Shown here piece by piece: positions 23,856 to 33,098 of a stretch of 39,758 bases of DNA. The DNA is from Anaerolineae bacterium (GTDB lineage Bacteria; Chloroflexota; Anaerolineae; Anaerolineales; Villigracilaceae). The notes below the pieces were generated by a model that saw nothing but the letters and a program-made list of their open reading frames with translations, was not told the DNA's origin and searched no databases. Location of the stretch: NCBI GenBank assembly GCA_030123675.1, contig JASJYH010000014.1, positions 1 through 39,758 of the forward strand, in the 5' to 3' direction. The position numbers and the translations under genes were made by a program. Positions within the stretch are counted from its first letter, which is position 1, and every line of letters begins with the position of its first letter.

Positions 23856-25895
23856 TCATTCCTCCCCGGTCATCAACTTTATGCGTTCCCAGGGTTTTAA
23901 ATTTTCATCATCGGCCATGATCGATTTCAACTCATACATCTCATCCCGCATCGCCGCGGCTTTTTCAAATTCTAAATTTTGGGCGGCGACGTTCATTTGC
24001 TCTTTCAAGCCATCAATAATTTTCTTGAGTTCGCCACGCGGCATGCCACTGCCTTTAACCTTATATGCTCCCTGGCGTTCTGCCACGGCACGGGCCTCTA
24101 ATGAGAGTTCGTCAGTTAAATCCCGGATGACTTTGTGAATACTTATCGGCACTATATTATGCTCTTTATTATGTTTGATCTGCTTTGTTCGCCGGCGCTC
24201 AGTCTCTTTGATAGCTCTTTTCATCGAGTCAGTTTCTCGATCAGCGTACATGAAAACTCGGCCATTTATATGTCTGGCAGCCCGACCGATGGTTTGAATG
24301 AGAGCCTTATCTGAGCGCAGAAATCCTTCTTTGTCTGCGTCGAGGATTGCAACCAAAGATACCTCTGGCAGATCCAGACCCTCTCGCAACAGGTTGATCC
24401 CAACGACCACATCGAAGACGCCCAAGCGTAAATCGCGCAAGATGGCAACCCGTTCCAGCGTATCAATTTCCGAGTGTAGATATGTTACTTTGATACCCAA
24501 CTCCATCAAATAATCGGACAGGTCTTCTGACATACGTTTTGTCAATGTTGTCACAATAGTCCGTTCAGCTCTCTCCACCCTTTTTCGAATTTCACCTACC
24601 AGATCATCCACTTGTCCTTTGGTAGGGCGAACTTCAATCTCTGGATCTACCAAACCCGTTGGGCGGATGATTTGATCGACCAATTGGTCTTTTATCTCCA
24701 ATTCGTATGGCCCAGGTGTAGCTGATGTGTAAATCGTATTTCCCATCAGCTGTTCAAATTCAGAAAACTGGAGTGGGCGATTATCCAATGCAGACGGCAG
24801 GCGGAAGCCATATTCCACAAGCGTTTCTTTTCGAGAGCGGTCGCCGTTATACATGCCTCGTATCTGCGGAACAGTCATGTGGCTTTCATCTAGTATCAAC
24901 AAATAATCGCTTGGCAAAAAGTCGATCATCGTCCAGGGATGTGTGCCCGCTGCACGTTGGTCGAGGTGCCGGGAATAATTTTCGATGCCCGAGCAATATC
25001 CCACCTCCTTGAGCATTTCTAGATCGTAGCGGGTGCGTTGTTCTAGACGTTGTGCTTCTAAATGCTTACCTTCTTGTTTGAAGAGCGCCAATCTCTCATC
25101 AAGCTCGGTTTCAATATCAATGATGGCCTGCTTGAGTTTGTCTTGTTCTGTCATGTAGTGTTTGGCCGGGAATATCGAGACCTCCTCGTGCTCTTCCAGT
25201 ATCTCTCCGGTTAACGGTACAAATTCCATAATGCGTTCAACTTCATCACCAAAAAATGCGATCCGGAATCCACGCTTTTCTTCATGAGCGGGGATAATTT
25301 CGAGTGTGTCACCCCGCACTCTAAAGGTACCAGGCCGCAGGTCCAGATCGTTGCGCTGATACTGAGATTCGACCAATTTTCGGATGAGGGCATTCCGTCT
25401 ATAAATTTCACCAACCCGCAGGGTAATTGTCCCCTTGCTAAATTCCTCGGGGCTGCCCAAGCCATAAATACAGGAAACCGAGGCTACAATTATTACATCT
25501 TTGCGGGAGAGTAGGGCCGTTGTCGCCGCCAAGCGCATTCGTTCGATCTCTTCATTAATATCGGTCTCTTTCTCAATATACAAATCCTTACGAGGCACAT
25601 AAGCCTCAGGTTGATAATAATCGTAATAAGAAACAAAATACGAGACAGAATTTTCTGGGAAAAAGTCTTTGAATTCTGCATAAAGTTGCGCAGCTAAGGT
25701 CTTGTTATGCGCCATAATTAATGCAGGTTTTTGCAATTCCTGGATAACAGACGCTATTGTAAAAGTCTTTCCTGTTCCGGTCGCGCCAAGCAACACTTGG
25801 TGGCGATAATTATTTTTTACACCCCGAACAAGCTGAGCGATTGCCTCTGGTTGGTCACCAGTCGGTTGAAAGGGAGCTTTAAGTTTGAATTCCAT
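23856..25895 (-). CDS. uvrB: UvrABC system protein B (excision nuclease subunit)
   Basis: This 679-residue protein has the full family length. Walker A is [10 protein letters not shown] (about 39-48). The damage-probing hairpin [12 protein letters not shown] and the DESH box (LILDESHMT) follow. The late helicase motif is QTIGRAARH, and the C-terminal UVR motif is [18 protein letters not shown] (about 635-655), which contacts UvrC. It loads onto damaged DNA from UvrA and forms the preincision complex in nucleotide excision repair. The start follows the conserved N-terminus [18 protein letters not shown] LexA-type box lies 26 bases upstream. Confidence 0.98.
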   Translation of the reverse strand: MEFKLKAPFQPTGDQPEAIAQLVRGVKNNYRHQVLLGATGTGKTFTIASVIQELQKPALIMAHNKTLAAQLYAEFKDFFPENSVSYFVSYYDYYQPEAYVPRKDLYIEKETDINEEIERMRLAATTALLSRKDVIIVASVSCIYGLGSPEEFSKGTITLRVGEIYRRNALIRKLVESQYQRNDLDLRPGTFRVRGDTLEIIPAHEEKRGFRIAFFGDEVERIMEFVPLTGEILEEHEEVSIFPAKHYMTEQDKLKQAIIDIETELDERLALFKQEGKHLEAQRLEQRTRYDLEMLKEVGYCSGIENYSRHLDQRAAGTHPWTMIDFLPSDYLLILDESHMTVPQIRGMYNGDRSRKETLVEYGFRLPSALDNRPLQFSEFEQLMGNTIYTSATPGPYELEIKDQLVDQIIRPTGLVDPEIEVRPTKGQVDDLVGEIRKRVERAERTIVTTLTKRMSEDLSDYLMELGIKVTYLHSEIDTLERVAILRDLRLGVFDVVVGINLLREGLDLPEVSLVAILDADKEGFLRSDKALIQTIGRAARHINGRVFMYADRETDSMKRAIKETERRRTKQIKHNKEHNIVPISIHKVIRDLTDELSLEARAVAERQGAYKVKGSGMPRGELKKIIDGLKEQMNVAAQNLEFEKAAAMRDEMYELKSIMADDENLKPWERIKLMTGEE

Positions 25896-25920
25896 ATGAA
25901 TCTGTGATTAATAAACAAGA

Positions 25921-25939
25921 GAACAGCCGTTCTATTATA
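25921..25939 (-). promoter_or_regulatory. LexA/SOS box overlapping the uvrB promoter
   Basis: GAACAGCCGTTC at 25921-25932 fits GAACNNNNGTTC, the Gram-positive LexA (DinR) operator, and is extended to a palindrome by one flanking A/T pair. The minus-strand -10 TATAAT (25934-25939) abuts it. LexA bound here would block the uvrB start site. The -35 element is weak. Confidence 0.8.
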
Positions 25940-26016
25940 GTACAATGGCAAGCAAAAGACTAGTAAAATAAGTTTATTGAGTAATAGTATAATAGCGCGC
26001 GGAGGATCTAGAGGTT

Positions 26017-26664
26017 ATGGAAATTACCTGGTACGGACATTCTTGCTTTCGGTTGACGGAACGAAATCTTGCAACAGTAGTTACAGATCCGTACGACAGT
26101 ACAAAAATTGGATATAAGCCTTTAAAATTAAAAGCTGATATTGTGACTGTTAGCCACAATTCACCGGGCCATAACAACACCAATTCAGTTAAAGACGTTG
26201 CCCACGTAATCGCTGGCCCTGGTGAATACGAGATTGGCAATGTTTTCATTACCGCGGTACAAACCAATGGGCAAGATGATAATGACAATGGAAACTTGCG
26301 AAATATCTTATATGTATTTGATTATGACGGGGTCACAGTTGCGCATTTGGGCGACTTAATACGGGTCCCGACTCAAATGGAGGTAGAAGCTTTAGGTTCT
26401 GTTACAGTTGCACTTGTACCGGTTGGTGGCGGCGGTGGATTAAACGCTGCCAAAGCAGCCGAAGTAATCAGTTTGATTGAACCGAATATTGTCATACCCA
26501 TGCATTATGCCACCGAGGACACTTCACTGAATCTTAACTCCCTTGATAAATTCATGAAAGAAATGGGAATTAGTGCATCCACTCCAGAACCCTCTTTAAA
26601 AATTACTCGGACAGGACTCCCCCAAGAAACGCATGTTGTTGTACTTAATTATCAGCAAAAGTAG
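26017..26664 (+). CDS. UlaG-like metallo-hydrolase-fold protein with altered metal motif
   Basis: This 215-residue protein resembles the COG2220 UlaG-like branch of the metallo-beta-lactamase fold. MEITWYGHSCFRL at the N-terminus, AGPGEYEIGNV, HLGDL and PMHYATE match that family. The hallmark HxHxDH is replaced by His47-Asn-Ser-Pro-Gly-His52, so two metal ligands are missing (His to Ser, Asp to Gly). It may bind a single metal or be inactive. GGAGGA precedes the ATG. A 100-residue protein gene follows nine bases later. Confidence 0.8.
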   Translation: MEITWYGHSCFRLTERNLATVVTDPYDSTKIGYKPLKLKADIVTVSHNSPGHNNTNSVKDVAHVIAGPGEYEIGNVFITAVQTNGQDDNDNGNLRNILYVFDYDGVTVAHLGDLIRVPTQMEVEALGSVTVALVPVGGGGGLNAAKAAEVISLIEPNIVIPMHYATEDTSLNLNSLDKFMKEMGISASTPEPSLKITRTGLPQETHVVVLNYQQK

Positions 26665-26673
26665 GAGCATTAA

Positions 26674-26976
26674 GTGGCTGTAAAAATCGTAATGACCTGG
26701 GATATCTCTCCTGACCGAGACCAGGAATATTTTGAATTTGTTATTGGAGAATTCGTACCAGGAGTACAAAAACTAGGTTTACAACCGATTGAAGCCTGGG
26801 CAACCGTTTATGGTCATTACCCTCAAATTCAAGTTGGTCTATTAGCAGATGACGCAAATCGCGCACATGATGTGCTCAACTCACCAGAATGGGTACAGCT
26901 CCAAGAACAACTTTTCGGATATATCCGTAATTTTTCTTATAAAATAATACCAGCTCGTGGAGGCTTTCAATTTTAG
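26674..26976 (+). CDS. Small conserved protein, possible dimeric alpha-beta barrel
   Basis: This 100-residue protein starts with GTG (GTG GCT GTA) nine bases after the upstream stop, with TAGGAG as ribosome-binding site. The alternating strand/helix pattern, with VKIVMTWDI and FVPGVQKLG, suggests a ferredoxin-like alpha-beta barrel of the NIPSNAP/EthD sort. That is a fold guess only. It sits in a plus-strand row with the UlaG-like gene and the glycosyltransferase. Confidence 0.6.
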   Translation: MAVKIVMTWDISPDRDQEYFEFVIGEFVPGVQKLGLQPIEAWATVYGHYPQIQVGLLADDANRAHDVLNSPEWVQLQEQLFGYIRNFSYKIIPARGGFQF

Positions 26977-26983
26977 CCGCATA

Positions 26984-29458
26984 ATGAGTAACCAAACATC
27001 CCGATTGCCGAGTTACTGGCCGCTGTTCTTCCTGTTAACAATCTTGGAAGCAGCGGTCGCTTTATTTGCCCTCATCCGGATTCCTTCTGAAGGCGTTGGA
27101 TTTTCATTCATGCGCTGGCTGTTACTATTACCCCTGCTCGTGGTTTTTTCAGCAGGAATTTACGGGTTTTTCCTATCCAGACAAAACACAAATTTTCAAG
27201 TAAATTGGCTAAATAGCAACAAGTACCCAAAATTGTACGATTCATTATTAATGGGGTTGCCACTCCTCGCGAGCGGATTAATTATTGGGACATTTCTTCT
27301 GCGCTGGTGGGATCCCGCCCAGCTCCTACCTTTCTACGAAAGAGCCAGCCCTTTACTTGTCTTCATTATTGTGTTTAGTCTCCAGTCAACGCTTTGGTTA
27401 CTGATCCTGAGATTTGGTATCCCAAAATTAAAAGTTGAAGAACCCAAACCAGTACTGATCGCATTTTTATCATTAATATTTATTTTTATGATTATCAGTC
27501 TTACAAGGTTAGGATTGAGACCCGATGTTGGCTATTGGAGCGAACCAGGCATAGCAATTCAGGGCTGGCAACTTGGCTTGACATTAATTCTCAGTACGCT
27601 TCTTTTTCTCCTCAGCTTGCTACCGATAATCAAACGAGCCTTTCGTCGACCAGATTTATTAATTGGCCTGCTGGTTTGGATGTTGGCTGCAATTGTCTGG
27701 GTGAGTGTCCCAAATAGCGTATTGAAAAACAGCTTCTATTTCCCGATTGATCCACCGGCCAATATACCACTCCCTTATTCTGATTCGGCCTATTATGATT
27801 ATATGGCCCACAGCCTGATGATCGGTACAGATTACACCGGGGGAATTCCCACGCGACCTTTGTACATCATATTTTTGACAGCTCTGCATCTGATATTTGG
27901 AGAAAACTACAACTTGATTATTCTCGGCCAAACCTTGGTTTTGGCGTTGATTCCGGTCATATTTTATTTTTTGGGGAAAATGCTACATAGCCGTGTTGCA
28001 GGAATAACCATCGCGCTGTTAGCAATATTTCGCGAATGGACCAGTTTTATGGTGTCGTCAGATACGCGGGTCTCCAATTCCAAGATTTTACTAGTGGATT
28101 CTCCAACATTACTTCTTATTCTGTTGTCTTGCTTTTTTGCCTTCCGCTGGCTGAATTATAAAGACAAACGCAGTGCCTTCATAGCTGGTGGGGTATTCGG
28201 AATTCTGTTACTGATTCGGACCCAGTCGATGCTGATCTTGCCCTTTATTTTTATCGTAGCGATTTTGACTTTCCGTTCGGAGAAACGAGCCTGGCTAGTG
28301 CCATTGCTTGTATTTATCCTTGGGGTCACTCTCAGCGTCGCCCCGTGGTTAACACGTAACTACCTTGCTTCAGGAAAGTTTACTTTCGATGCGCCCTTCC
28401 AAGTCCAACTACTGGCCAGCCAATATGCGTACACTGGCAATTTAGATATCGGGGCCATCAACCTCGAAGAAAAAAGTTTGAGTCAAATACTAATAACTTT
28501 TGCGCTCAAAGACCCCGGCTTCGTTGCAGGCTTTATCTCAAATCATTTTCTCGCCACCGAAGTGGGTGCACTGTTGGCTCTACCATTATTTTTTCCTTTT
28601 AATGGTTTGCAGGCCCCAATAAATTTGTATTGGATACCCTTCGATGGCATCCTAGGTTGGCAAAATATCGGTTTGATAATCGGGTATCTTCTGATTATAG
28701 CAATAGGGTTGGGCGCAGCCTGGAAGCGCTGGCGCTGGGTAGGATTACTGCCCTTGGCTTTCAATTTAGGCTATGCAACCGCCAATGGAGTTGGTCGATT
28801 TTCAGGTTGGCGCTACAACTTGCCTGCAGATTGGATTGCATATTTCTACTTCGGATTGGGCTTTGCTAGTATTTTAATAACCTTGGCAATATCATTTGGC
28901 GCTAAAAATATCAATTTAGCTCAAGTGAAAAATCCAAAAACCAGTGATGTCAAACATATATCCTGGGTCCAATATGCATACCTGGCAGGCGTATTTTCAC
29001 TGCTTGGCTTCCTACCATGGATGGCTGAAACCATTAATCCCTCGGCGCGCTATACAGACCAAAGCACGGCTAGCCTGCAAACCCAAATTACCGAATTGCA
29101 ATCGGAATTTTCCGCCGATGAAATCCAAGAGTTTTCTTCTGATTCAAAAGTTGTTACACTTACAGGCCGATTATTATATCCACGCACTTTTAGCAAAAAC
29201 TCCGGGTTGAGCTCAGCTACGCCCTGGCCCTCGTATGCCCCACGTGATTACCCACGGCTCGGCTTTAAGCTGCTTAATCAAAATGTGCGTGAGGTAGTAT
29301 TCCCAAATAAAGGCGTAAAAATTGAAAATGTACATGCTCAAGATGTACTCATCTTAGGTTGTGAACGCGGTGATTATATCGAGGCCAGATTGTTAATTTT
29401 TCCGGAGATTAATTTGAATTACCTATCCGATCTCGGACTTGATCCGTGCTCTCCATAA
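26984..29458 (+). CDS. Polytopic membrane glycosyltransferase (GT39/PMT-like)
   Basis: From the ATG at 26984 the protein has 824 residues, with at least a dozen hydrophobic helices and a soluble C-terminal domain (about 680-824). Residues near 265-300 read LPYSDSAYYDYMAHSLM, then GIPTRPLYIIFLTALH. This resembles the first periplasmic loop with a catalytic Asp and the following region in lipid-linked-sugar transferases of the PMT/ArnT group. The acceptor is unknown, and cell-surface protein or polymer glycosylation is likely. A GTG start at 26957 would overlap the previous gene. Confidence 0.75.
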   Translation: MSNQTSRLPSYWPLFFLLTILEAAVALFALIRIPSEGVGFSFMRWLLLLPLLVVFSAGIYGFFLSRQNTNFQVNWLNSNKYPKLYDSLLMGLPLLASGLIIGTFLLRWWDPAQLLPFYERASPLLVFIIVFSLQSTLWLLILRFGIPKLKVEEPKPVLIAFLSLIFIFMIISLTRLGLRPDVGYWSEPGIAIQGWQLGLTLILSTLLFLLSLLPIIKRAFRRPDLLIGLLVWMLAAIVWVSVPNSVLKNSFYFPIDPPANIPLPYSDSAYYDYMAHSLMIGTDYTGGIPTRPLYIIFLTALHLIFGENYNLIILGQTLVLALIPVIFYFLGKMLHSRVAGITIALLAIFREWTSFMVSSDTRVSNSKILLVDSPTLLLILLSCFFAFRWLNYKDKRSAFIAGGVFGILLLIRTQSMLILPFIFIVAILTFRSEKRAWLVPLLVFILGVTLSVAPWLTRNYLASGKFTFDAPFQVQLLASQYAYTGNLDIGAINLEEKSLSQILITFALKDPGFVAGFISNHFLATEVGALLALPLFFPFNGLQAPINLYWIPFDGILGWQNIGLIIGYLLIIAIGLGAAWKRWRWVGLLPLAFNLGYATANGVGRFSGWRYNLPADWIAYFYFGLGFASILITLAISFGAKNINLAQVKNPKTSDVKHISWVQYAYLAGVFSLLGFLPWMAETINPSARYTDQSTASLQTQITELQSEFSADEIQEFSSDSKVVTLTGRLLYPRTFSKNSGLSSATPWPSYAPRDYPRLGFKLLNQNVREVVFPNKGVKIENVHAQDVLILGCERGDYIEARLLIFPEINLNYLSDLGLDPCSP

Positions 29459-29466
29459 GGTACAAT
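29439..29466 (+). promoter_or_regulatory. Candidate mutY promoter
   Basis: TTGATC (29439-29444) and TACAAT (29461-29466) are separated by 16 bases and lie inside the end of the glycosyltransferase gene. The start would fall only a few bases before the mutY ATG at 29478, giving an almost leaderless mRNA. No Shine-Dalgarno is visible there. Confidence 0.45.
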
Positions 29467-29477
29467 TAACTCATTGT

Positions 29478-30536
29478 ATGGCTACACGAAAGAAAGAGTG
29501 CCTCTCCACTAGACTTCTGACCTGGTACCGAAAAAATGGTCGGACTCTACCCTGGCGGGGACTTCACGATCCATATGCAATTTGGGTTTCCGAGATTATG
29601 TTGCAGCAGACCCGCGTTGAAACGGTAATCCCTTATTTCAATAAATGGATGCAACGCTTCCCTAATATCAAGACCCTGGCCAGAGCCTCAGAGACTGATG
29701 TGCTTAACGCCTGGGAAGGTCTTGGGTATTACAGTCGTGCCCGAAATTTGCTCAAAGCTGCCCAGCATGTCCTCGAACAACACCACGGAGAACTTCCTCA
29801 AGACGTGGATGAATTACGAAATCTGCCAGGCATTGGACGGTACACTGCCGGCGCACTAGCCTCGATCGCGTTCAAGCTTGATCAACCAACCTTAGACGCC
29901 AATTTACGGAGAGTATTTACCCGTTTGTTCAACATCGAAGTACCAGCAGACTCGGCAGCGGGTGAAAAGATCCTATGGGATTTAGCTGCTGAGCATCTCC
30001 CTAAGGGTCATGCCGGTGATTACAACCAGGCCTTGATGGATCTAGGGGCAAACATTTGTATCCCCAAAAATCCAAAATGCGAACTCTGTCCCTTAACCGA
30101 AATTTGTCAGGCACTTGCTAAAGGGGTGCAAGAACTCCGGCCTGTAATGAAGCCTAAGAAAGATAGACCCCATTATTTTCAAGCCGCCGGCGCGATCATA
30201 GAAAACACCAAAGTGTTACTTGCAAAGCGGCCAGCCAAAGGGCTCCTTGGGGGGATGTGGGAATTTCCAAATGGGCGGATTGAGGCGGAACCAGCAAAGG
30301 AATTAGAAAATACACTGGAAAGGGAATACAGTCTGAGGGTCCAAAGAGGCGCTGCTCTGGGAGTCATCCGTCACGCCTATACTCATTTCAAAACAACAGT
30401 TTATGCTTTTGAATGTAAACCGATATCAATATCCACTAGTGATACCTTAAAATGGATTCACCTTTTAGAATTGGATAATTTTCCAATGGGAAAGGTTGAC
30501 CGGCAAATCGCCAATATATTATATGGGAAAATTTAA
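29478..30536 (+). CDS. mutY: A/G-specific adenine DNA glycosylase
   Basis: From the ATG at 29478 the protein has 352 residues. The catalytic Glu39 is in VSEIMLQQTR. The HhH-GPD motif LPGIGRYTAGALASIAF is followed by the conserved Asp in TLDANLRR. The 4Fe-4S site CIPKNPKCELCPLTEIC has C-X6-C-X2-C-X5-C spacing. The C-terminal part (about 225-352) is the NUDIX-like 8-oxoG recognition domain (GGMWEFPNGRIE). It removes adenine mispaired with 8-oxoguanine. The frame is open up to a TTG at 29439, but the upstream part lies inside the previous gene and is not family-like. Confidence 0.95.
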   Translation: MATRKKECLSTRLLTWYRKNGRTLPWRGLHDPYAIWVSEIMLQQTRVETVIPYFNKWMQRFPNIKTLARASETDVLNAWEGLGYYSRARNLLKAAQHVLEQHHGELPQDVDELRNLPGIGRYTAGALASIAFKLDQPTLDANLRRVFTRLFNIEVPADSAAGEKILWDLAAEHLPKGHAGDYNQALMDLGANICIPKNPKCELCPLTEICQALAKGVQELRPVMKPKKDRPHYFQAAGAIIENTKVLLAKRPAKGLLGGMWEFPNGRIEAEPAKELENTLEREYSLRVQRGAALGVIRHAYTHFKTTVYAFECKPISISTSDTLKWIHLLELDNFPMGKVDRQIANILYGKI

Positions 30537-31176
30537 GCGCGCACGCAAGCGCATGATAAAAAATCAAATATTCAAGCGCGGCTTAACTTCACCACGATTA
30601 TTGCAGGCTTTTGAATCCATCCCACGGCACAAGTTTGTACCTGAAGAACATATTAATTCAGCATATAAGGACATGCCCTTGCCTATTGGGCATTCACAAA
30701 CCATTTCCCAACCTTATATCGTCGCATTGATGACAAATTTACTAAATTTAAAAGGGGATGAGCGCGTTTTAGAGATTGGAACAGGATCAGGCTATCAGGC
30801 CGCTATTTTGGGTCTGATGGCAAGTGAAGTGCACACTGTCGAGTTAAATCCTGAGCTTGCTTCAAATGCGGAAAAAATACTTAAAGCACTGAACATCACT
30901 GGAATTCATGTCCACATTGGTGATGGTTCTTTGGGCTGGCAAGAAGAAGCACCCTACAATGGAATCCTCGTAGCTGCAGCGGCTCCAACGGCACCAAAGG
31001 CATTACTGGACCAGTTAGAGGAAGGTGGACGGCTTGTATTGCCAATTGGAGCTCGTGGCCATCAACAATTACAAGTATGGATTCGAAAAAGTGATGCTAT
31101 CGAAAAAAAAATCATCTCTTCGGTCGCATTTGTCCCATTAAGAGGGAAATTTGGATGGGATCCGAACAAGTGGTAA
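30523..31176 (+). CDS. pcm: Protein-L-isoaspartate O-methyltransferase
   Basis: This 217-residue protein has the family pattern. It shows PRHKFVPEE, then YKDMPLPIGHSQTISQPYIVA, then the SAM-binding motif VLEIGTGSGYQAA, and later GGRLVLPIG. It repairs isoaspartyl residues in aged proteins. The start overlaps the end of mutY by 14 bases. An in-frame ATG at 30553 is an alternative, and neither has a clear ribosome-binding site. It converges with the RNase J gene, nine bases apart. Confidence 0.93.
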   Translation: MGKFKRARKRMIKNQIFKRGLTSPRLLQAFESIPRHKFVPEEHINSAYKDMPLPIGHSQTISQPYIVALMTNLLNLKGDERVLEIGTGSGYQAAILGLMASEVHTVELNPELASNAEKILKALNITGIHVHIGDGSLGWQEEAPYNGILVAAAAPTAPKALLDQLEEGGRLVLPIGARGHQQLQVWIRKSDAIEKKIISSVAFVPLRGKFGWDPNKW

Positions 31177-31185
31177 AAAGTGCGA

Positions 31186-32829
31186 TTAAGCCTTACTCAA
31201 GGTTACAAAAACCATCGGTCTGCGTTTGGTCTCATTGTATAAAAATGATTTAACGGCACTGGCAATATCTTTATCAGCGTCTAACCCGCCACCATTAACT
31301 AAATCCATTATTCTTTTTTTCACTTCTGGAAGCAATTCATTTGCATCCTCAGGAGAGAGAAATCCGCGGGTTAATATCTCTGGTTCTCCGAGCAAACGAC
31401 CGGAGTATTTATCTACATTTAAATCAACTAGAAATATACCATTTTGCGATAATTTCTCACGCTCACGCATGACCCCAGGATCGATATCGCCAATACTTTG
31501 ACCATCAACAAAGACATACCCGCCAGGGATTCGTTCTCCATTCTTAAGTTTTCCGGATACGAACTCTATCACCTGGCCATTCTCAACAACTAAGATATTC
31601 TCGTTAGGAATTCCTAATTGAGTGGCCAAATACGCGTGCCGTTTTAATTGACGCAATTCACCATGAATAGGGATGAAATTTTTGGGTTTGAGAATATTTA
31701 TCAGAAGTTTTTGTTCTTCCTGGCTGGCATGCCCCGAAACATGGATCGGTGCAATTGCATCATAGATTACATTTGCGCCTCTGCGGATCAAACTATTAAT
31801 CGCACGGCTTACACTTTCTTCATTTCCCGGGATAGGGTGAGAGGATAAAACCACGGTGTCACCCGGCTTCAGGTCGAAGGTCCGATTAGTCCCAGTCGAC
31901 AAGCGTCCAATAATCGATGAGGGCTCGCCTTGCGACCCAGTACACATCAGCACAACCTGTCTTTTATCAAGGTTTAGGGCTTGTTCTATTGGAACGATTA
32001 TTTTTTCTGGTATGTTTAGGTAGCCCAGGCGACGTGCGATCTTGGCATTGTCCACCATACTTCTGCCCACAAACGCTAACTTACGCTTGTGGCGTGCTGC
32101 GGCATCCGCAACTTGTTGCATTCGTGAAATCAATGACGCGAACGAAGCTATGATAATTCGGCCTGAAGCAGACTCAAACACATCATCCAGTGCCGGACCG
32201 ATGATCATCTCTGAAGGCGTCCAACCGGGTCGCTCGGAATTTGTAGAATCTGACAACAACAAATCTACGCCACGATTAGAAAACTCAGCCAACTTGGCAA
32301 AATCTGTTGGCCAACCGTCGACGGGGGTATGATCAAATTTGAAGTCACTCATATGGACGATCAGACCGGCAGGCGTTGTGATACCAAGGCCAACAGCATC
32401 TGGGATCGAATGGCAAACATGGAAGAATTCGATTTTGAAGGCCCCCAAATTGATACTTTGGCCTGCTTCCACTGTATGGAGGGAGGCTTTACTCAGGACC
32501 TTATTCCGTTTCAACTTCCCTTCGATCAATCCCCGGGTCAAAGGAGTTGCATAAATTGGTGCAGGGATATCCTCGATTACATGTCGGATTGCACCGATAT
32601 GGTCTTCATGTCCATGCGTGATGACAATCCCAACCACGCGATCAACTTTGTCCAATAGATATTGGTAGTCAGGGATGATGTAATCAATCCCCAACATGTC
32701 ATTTTCAGGAAACATGATGCCGGCGTCAACGATCAAAATATTTTTGCCGTATTCATAGGCTATCATGTTTTTTCCGACTTCCCCTAAACCACCCAAGGGG
32801 ATTATTCTTAGTTTTTTATTCTTACTCAT
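31186..32829 (-). CDS. rnj: Ribonuclease J
   Basis: This 547-residue protein is a beta-CASP metallo-beta-lactamase nuclease. IIPLGGLGEVGKNM at the N-terminus and the metal motif THGHEDHIG (about 74-82) are typical. HMSDFKFDHTP, then CTGSQGEPSS, and HVSGHASQEEQ complete the MBL and beta-CASP set. RNase J processes and degrades mRNA and rRNA with both endo- and 5'-3' exonuclease activity. The C-terminal domain is of normal length. Its own promoter lies at 33003-33031, and an attenuator-like leader separates it from the start. Confidence 0.96.
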   Translation of the reverse strand: MSKNKKLRIIPLGGLGEVGKNMIAYEYGKNILIVDAGIMFPENDMLGIDYIIPDYQYLLDKVDRVVGIVITHGHEDHIGAIRHVIEDIPAPIYATPLTRGLIEGKLKRNKVLSKASLHTVEAGQSINLGAFKIEFFHVCHSIPDAVGLGITTPAGLIVHMSDFKFDHTPVDGWPTDFAKLAEFSNRGVDLLLSDSTNSERPGWTPSEMIIGPALDDVFESASGRIIIASFASLISRMQQVADAAARHKRKLAFVGRSMVDNAKIARRLGYLNIPEKIIVPIEQALNLDKRQVVLMCTGSQGEPSSIIGRLSTGTNRTFDLKPGDTVVLSSHPIPGNEESVSRAINSLIRRGANVIYDAIAPIHVSGHASQEEQKLLINILKPKNFIPIHGELRQLKRHAYLATQLGIPNENILVVENGQVIEFVSGKLKNGERIPGGYVFVDGQSIGDIDPGVMREREKLSQNGIFLVDLNVDKYSGRLLGEPEILTRGFLSPEDANELLPEVKKRIMDLVNGGGLDADKDIASAVKSFLYNETKRRPMVFVTLSKA

Positions 32830-32891
32830 TTATTTCCTTTATTTTATTAAACCTTTTCCCACCGCTAATAACGAAGAGCTCGGTTGTATAG

Positions 32892-32920
32892 AAAAACCCC
32901 CCGAGATATAGCTGGCGGGG
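32892..32920 (-). terminator. Intrinsic terminator in the RNase J leader
   Basis: On the minus strand CCCCG (32920-32916) pairs with CGGGG (32903-32899), followed by a five-T run (32896-32892). It lies downstream of the rnj promoter and about 60 bases before the start codon, so it would end rnj transcripts early. A second, smaller hairpin CTGCC/GGCAG at 32964-32977 is followed by TTTTA. A direct repeat CTTACTAAAA occurs twice at 32943-32962. Confidence 0.7.
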
Positions 32921-33002
32921 TAATCTGTCGATATTTATCTGGCTTACTAAAAGCTTACTAAAACTGCCTTATGGCAGGTAAATTCATCAGGCAACTGCCT
33001 TC

Positions 33003-33031
33003 AGTATAGCAGTCTCGCATCCTTTTGTCAA
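33003..33031 (-). promoter_or_regulatory. Strong sigma70-type promoter of the RNase J gene
   Basis: On the minus strand a perfect TTGACA (33031-33026) is followed after exactly 17 bases by TATACT (33008-33003). The predicted start near 32996 gives a leader of about 165 nt before the rnj ATG. It lies just past the stop of the GGDEF gene. Confidence 0.88.
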
Positions 33032-33098
33032 AGTAAGTTATTCAGGGATTAACGAGGGATCAAAATTAATTTGAATGAGGCCAAAGCCTCAGAGGTAC

